From Nitrosomonadaceae bacterium (GTDB lineage: Bacteria > Pseudomonadota > Gammaproteobacteria > Burkholderiales > Usitatibacteraceae), in the NCBI GenBank assembly GCA_021300055.1, contig JAJTHU010000101.1, positions 1 to 5,954 on the forward strand: a stretch of 5,954 bases of DNA, read 5' to 3'. The notes below the pieces were generated by a model. That model searched no databases and was not told the DNA's origin. It saw only the letters and a program-made list of their open reading frames with translations. Shown here piece by piece: positions 4,046 to 5,954 of this stretch. The translations under genes were made by a program, and so were the position numbers. Positions within the stretch are counted from its first letter, which is position 1. Each line of letters opens with the position of its first letter.

Positions 4046-5954
4046 CTACCAGATCCTGCCTAAGAACAGATAGACAGAGGTTTCGCCATCCTTGGTTTTG
4101 CCGGTGCCGAGGTAGAGCGGCCCGAAGCGCGTATCGACCGATGTAAACACACTCCCGGCATAACGCATATTCGCGCGCTTCAAGCTCTCAGCACGCGCAT
4201 AGGCTGCACCCGCCTCAGCCGAAAATCCAAGTCGCACGACACCGCCAAGGCCAACTGGTAAACGTCCCATCGAGCGGGCGACGATAAATCGGCCAAACGC
4301 AATGCTCTCACCGGAGATACTCTCCCGAGGGGAACCCGATAGCCTGAAGAACCCGCCTAGCGATAAGGGCGCCACACCGCGCCGCGCCGACGACCACTCG
4401 CCGTAGTAGTGACCTGCCCAGTTGCCGTAGCGAAACGCTGAGAGACCGACCACCTGTGAACTCGACAGCGTCACGTCAGCCTCTGGGCTCGACTTCTCCC
4501 ACGTGCCGAACAGTCCATATCCCTTGGTGGGGAACGACAATGAGTCGAGTGTGTCGATTTCGAGTCGCGCGATCTTGGCGCGCTCGCGCACTTGGATCGG
4601 CTCCTCCAGCACTTTTGCCGGAAGCAGCAGACGAAACTCGCCACTCTGCCTGCGCATACCCACCGATACACTTCCCCAGTTCGAAAGCAACTTTCCGATT
4701 GAGAACTCTCCAGTCCGTGCGGAAAGACGATAGCGACCGACGCGCTTGCCCTGTTCAAAGATGTCGCTGCTCTCAACTCGATAGCCAAGCCTCGGCCCAA
4801 CAAACCACGACCCGCCGGGCGACAGCGGCTGCCAAAACTCAGTGAGCAACTCGCGCTCCGTGCCCGCGCGCGCAATCGTGCGCCACTCGGCGCCCCACGA
4901 ATTCATCCACGAGCGCACATACATCCCCGTGAGCGTGAAGGTGTTCTCTTCAGCGAAGTCGGAGCTGAGCTCCAAGCCTAGTCGCAGTCGACTTGTCGCC
5001 CACTCGGATTCAACAGCCGTAATGGACACCACACGCTCACCTGACTTCTCGCGATATGCAACGTCGACTCGGTCGAAATCACCGGTTCCGTATAAGCGCC
5101 GGACAGCGTCGTCCATCTTGCTGCGCGACACCGGCTCGCCGGGCTTGATGCCCGAGATCGCCGCCACCACGCTTGGCGGTGCGAAGCGCGTACCCTCAAC
5201 CTCGACACGATCTACGCGCTCCGGTGTTGCAGGCGCACCCATGGGCGCGGCCAGAGATGAAGCTGCCGCCGGCTTCTGCGGCGCGCTCGTTGCGAGTAAC
5301 GTTTCACCGGGGGATGAGAAACGCGCGAGCCTCTCGGCTAGCCGTTGCGCGGCGCGCTCACCGATACCAATCACTTTGGTTGGGTCAGAGAAATCAAGAA
5401 AGCTCGTGCCATCGAGCGCAGGCGAGATCAGAATGTCTTTGTCTGTCAGCTGGCGCATCGAGCGCTTAACGTTTTGCTCGGTCAGGATGTGGAGCATCTG
5501 GTTGGCCACACCAAACGCGGTTTGCAGTTCCTCTTCTGTCGAGAGCGGTGTGCCGACATTTACCGCGATGATGATGTCCGCGCCCATATTGCGTGCGATG
5601 TCCACGGGCAGATTGCGTACCAAGCCACCATCGACAAGCAGACGACCGTTCACACGTGTCGGCGGGAACAAACCCGGAATCGATAGGGACGCGCGCACCG
5701 CGTCGAACAGCGAGCCCCCATCGAGCACCACCATATCGCCGTTCAACAAATCGGTGGCAACTGCCGCGAACGGCACTTTCGAGCGGACCTCTGCCTCTTC
5801 GCCGGGCCGAGCACCGAGTAGCTTGCTCAGGGCACGCTCCAGTTGGCGCGCGTTCGCCGCTGACGGTGGCACGCGAATGCCATTACGCGAAATGTTGAAC
5901 TGCAGGTTTGACGGAATCTGAAAATCTTCGTCTTTGCGGCGCATGCTGGATTCA
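4046..5954 (-). CDS. Type Vd autotransporter: patatin-like phospholipase with POTRA and Omp85-type barrel (N-terminus outside window)
   Basis: 635 codons are visible and the frame stays open at the window edge. Residues below are counted from the Met at 5944. Residues about 1-190 are the C-terminal part of a patatin domain: the catalytic Asp is in LLVDGGLVRNLP (D105 of the DGG), after the SLFDAVRASLSIPGLFPP segment. The signal peptide, glycine-rich oxyanion loop and GxSxG nucleophile would lie beyond the edge. A linker rich in Ala and Pro (about 215-242) leads to one POTRA domain (about 243-312; VDRVEVEGTRF, then RRLYGTGDFDRVDVAY). The rest is an Omp85/D15-like barrel with FPTKGYGLFG (471-480) and LGGFFRLSG (529-537), ending in the aromatic GRIW. 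The order matches Pseudomonas PlpD, a patatin lipase exported to the cell surface by its own barrel. The 5944 Met is internal, since in-frame coding (Glu-Ser-Ser) precedes it. Lipase activity is inferred. Confidence 0.92.
   Translation of the reverse strand, partial: ESSMRRKDEDFQIPSNLQFNISRNGIRVPPSAANARQLERALSKLLGARPGEEAEVRSKVPFAAVATDLLNGDMVVLDGGSLFDAVRASLSIPGLFPPTRVNGRLLVDGGLVRNLPVDIARNMGADIIIAVNVGTPLSTEEELQTAFGVANQMLHILTEQNVKRSMRQLTDKDILISPALDGTSFLDFSDPTKVIGIGERAAQRLAERLARFSSPGETLLATSAPQKPAAASSLAAPMGAPATPERVDRVEVEGTRFAPPSVVAAISGIKPGEPVSRSKMDDAVRRLYGTGDFDRVDVAYREKSGERVVSITAVESEWATSRLRLGLELSSDFAEENTFTLTGMYVRSWMNSWGAEWRTIARAGTERELLTEFWQPLSPGGSWFVGPRLGYRVESSDIFEQGKRVGRYRLSARTGEFSIGKLLSNWGSVSVGMRRQSGEFRLLLPAKVLEEPIQVRERAKIARLEIDTLDSLSFPTKGYGLFGTWEKSSPEADVTLSSSQVVGLSAFRYGNWAGHYYGEWSSARRGVAPLSLGGFFRLSGSPRESISGESIAFGRFIVARSMGRLPVGLGGVVRLGFSAEAGAAYARAESLKRANMRYAGSVFTSVDTRFGPLYLGTGKTKDGETSVYLFLGRIW

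Noticed and set aside
4842..5921. Long open frame of 359 codons on the plus strand
   Set aside because: It is antisense to the patatin-POTRA-barrel gene, has no recognisable domain and no ribosome site, and its Ser/Arg-rich composition is typical of an antisense shadow in GC-rich DNA.

Overview
The window looks like ordinary chromosome from a Gram-negative proteobacterium with fairly high GC, most likely a betaproteobacterium of the Burkholderiales type. The Gram-negative call is firm: there is an 8-strand-type outer membrane barrel with a Sec signal, a lipobox lipoprotein, and a patatin-POTRA-barrel (type Vd) protein. The betaproteobacterial call rests only on general protein character and base composition and is tentative. 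I see no mobile element, CRISPR array, tRNA, rRNA or prophage gene.

Layout. (1) 1-889, minus: an AraC-family regulator with a cupin-like sensor half, cut at its extreme C-terminus by the window edge. (2) 890-986: a divergent intergenic region. (3) 987-1823, plus: an NmrA-like atypical SDR oxidoreductase with a strong ribosome binding site, probably the target of regulator 1. (4) 1824-1971: a convergent gap holding a 10-bp hairpin that pairs best as minus-strand RNA. (5) 2406-3026, then 1972-2394, both minus: a two-gene operon of a small outer membrane beta-barrel protein and a lipoprotein. The barrel gene's stop codon lies inside the lipoprotein gene's near-perfect Shine-Dalgarno. (6) 3027-3248: a divergent regulatory region with a perfect 7-bp hairpin in the presumed barrel-gene leader. 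(7) 3249-4010, plus: a DNA-binding regulator with an N-terminal XRE-like helix-turn-helix, a second winged-helix-like segment and an unassigned C-terminal domain. (8) 4011-4045: a 35-bp convergent gap with overlapping hairpins. (9) 4046-5954, minus: most of a type Vd patatin autotransporter, open at the window edge.

How the parts may work together. The window reads as two divergent regulator/target pairs plus one secreted lipase. The AraC regulator probably controls the NmrA-like enzyme, and the XRE/winged-helix regulator probably controls the barrel-lipoprotein operon. Both regulators lack a visible Shine-Dalgarno, while the three complete non-regulatory genes have strong ones, which fits low regulator and high product expression. 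No clearly new multi-gene system is evident. The least familiar element is the three-part regulator facing the envelope operon.
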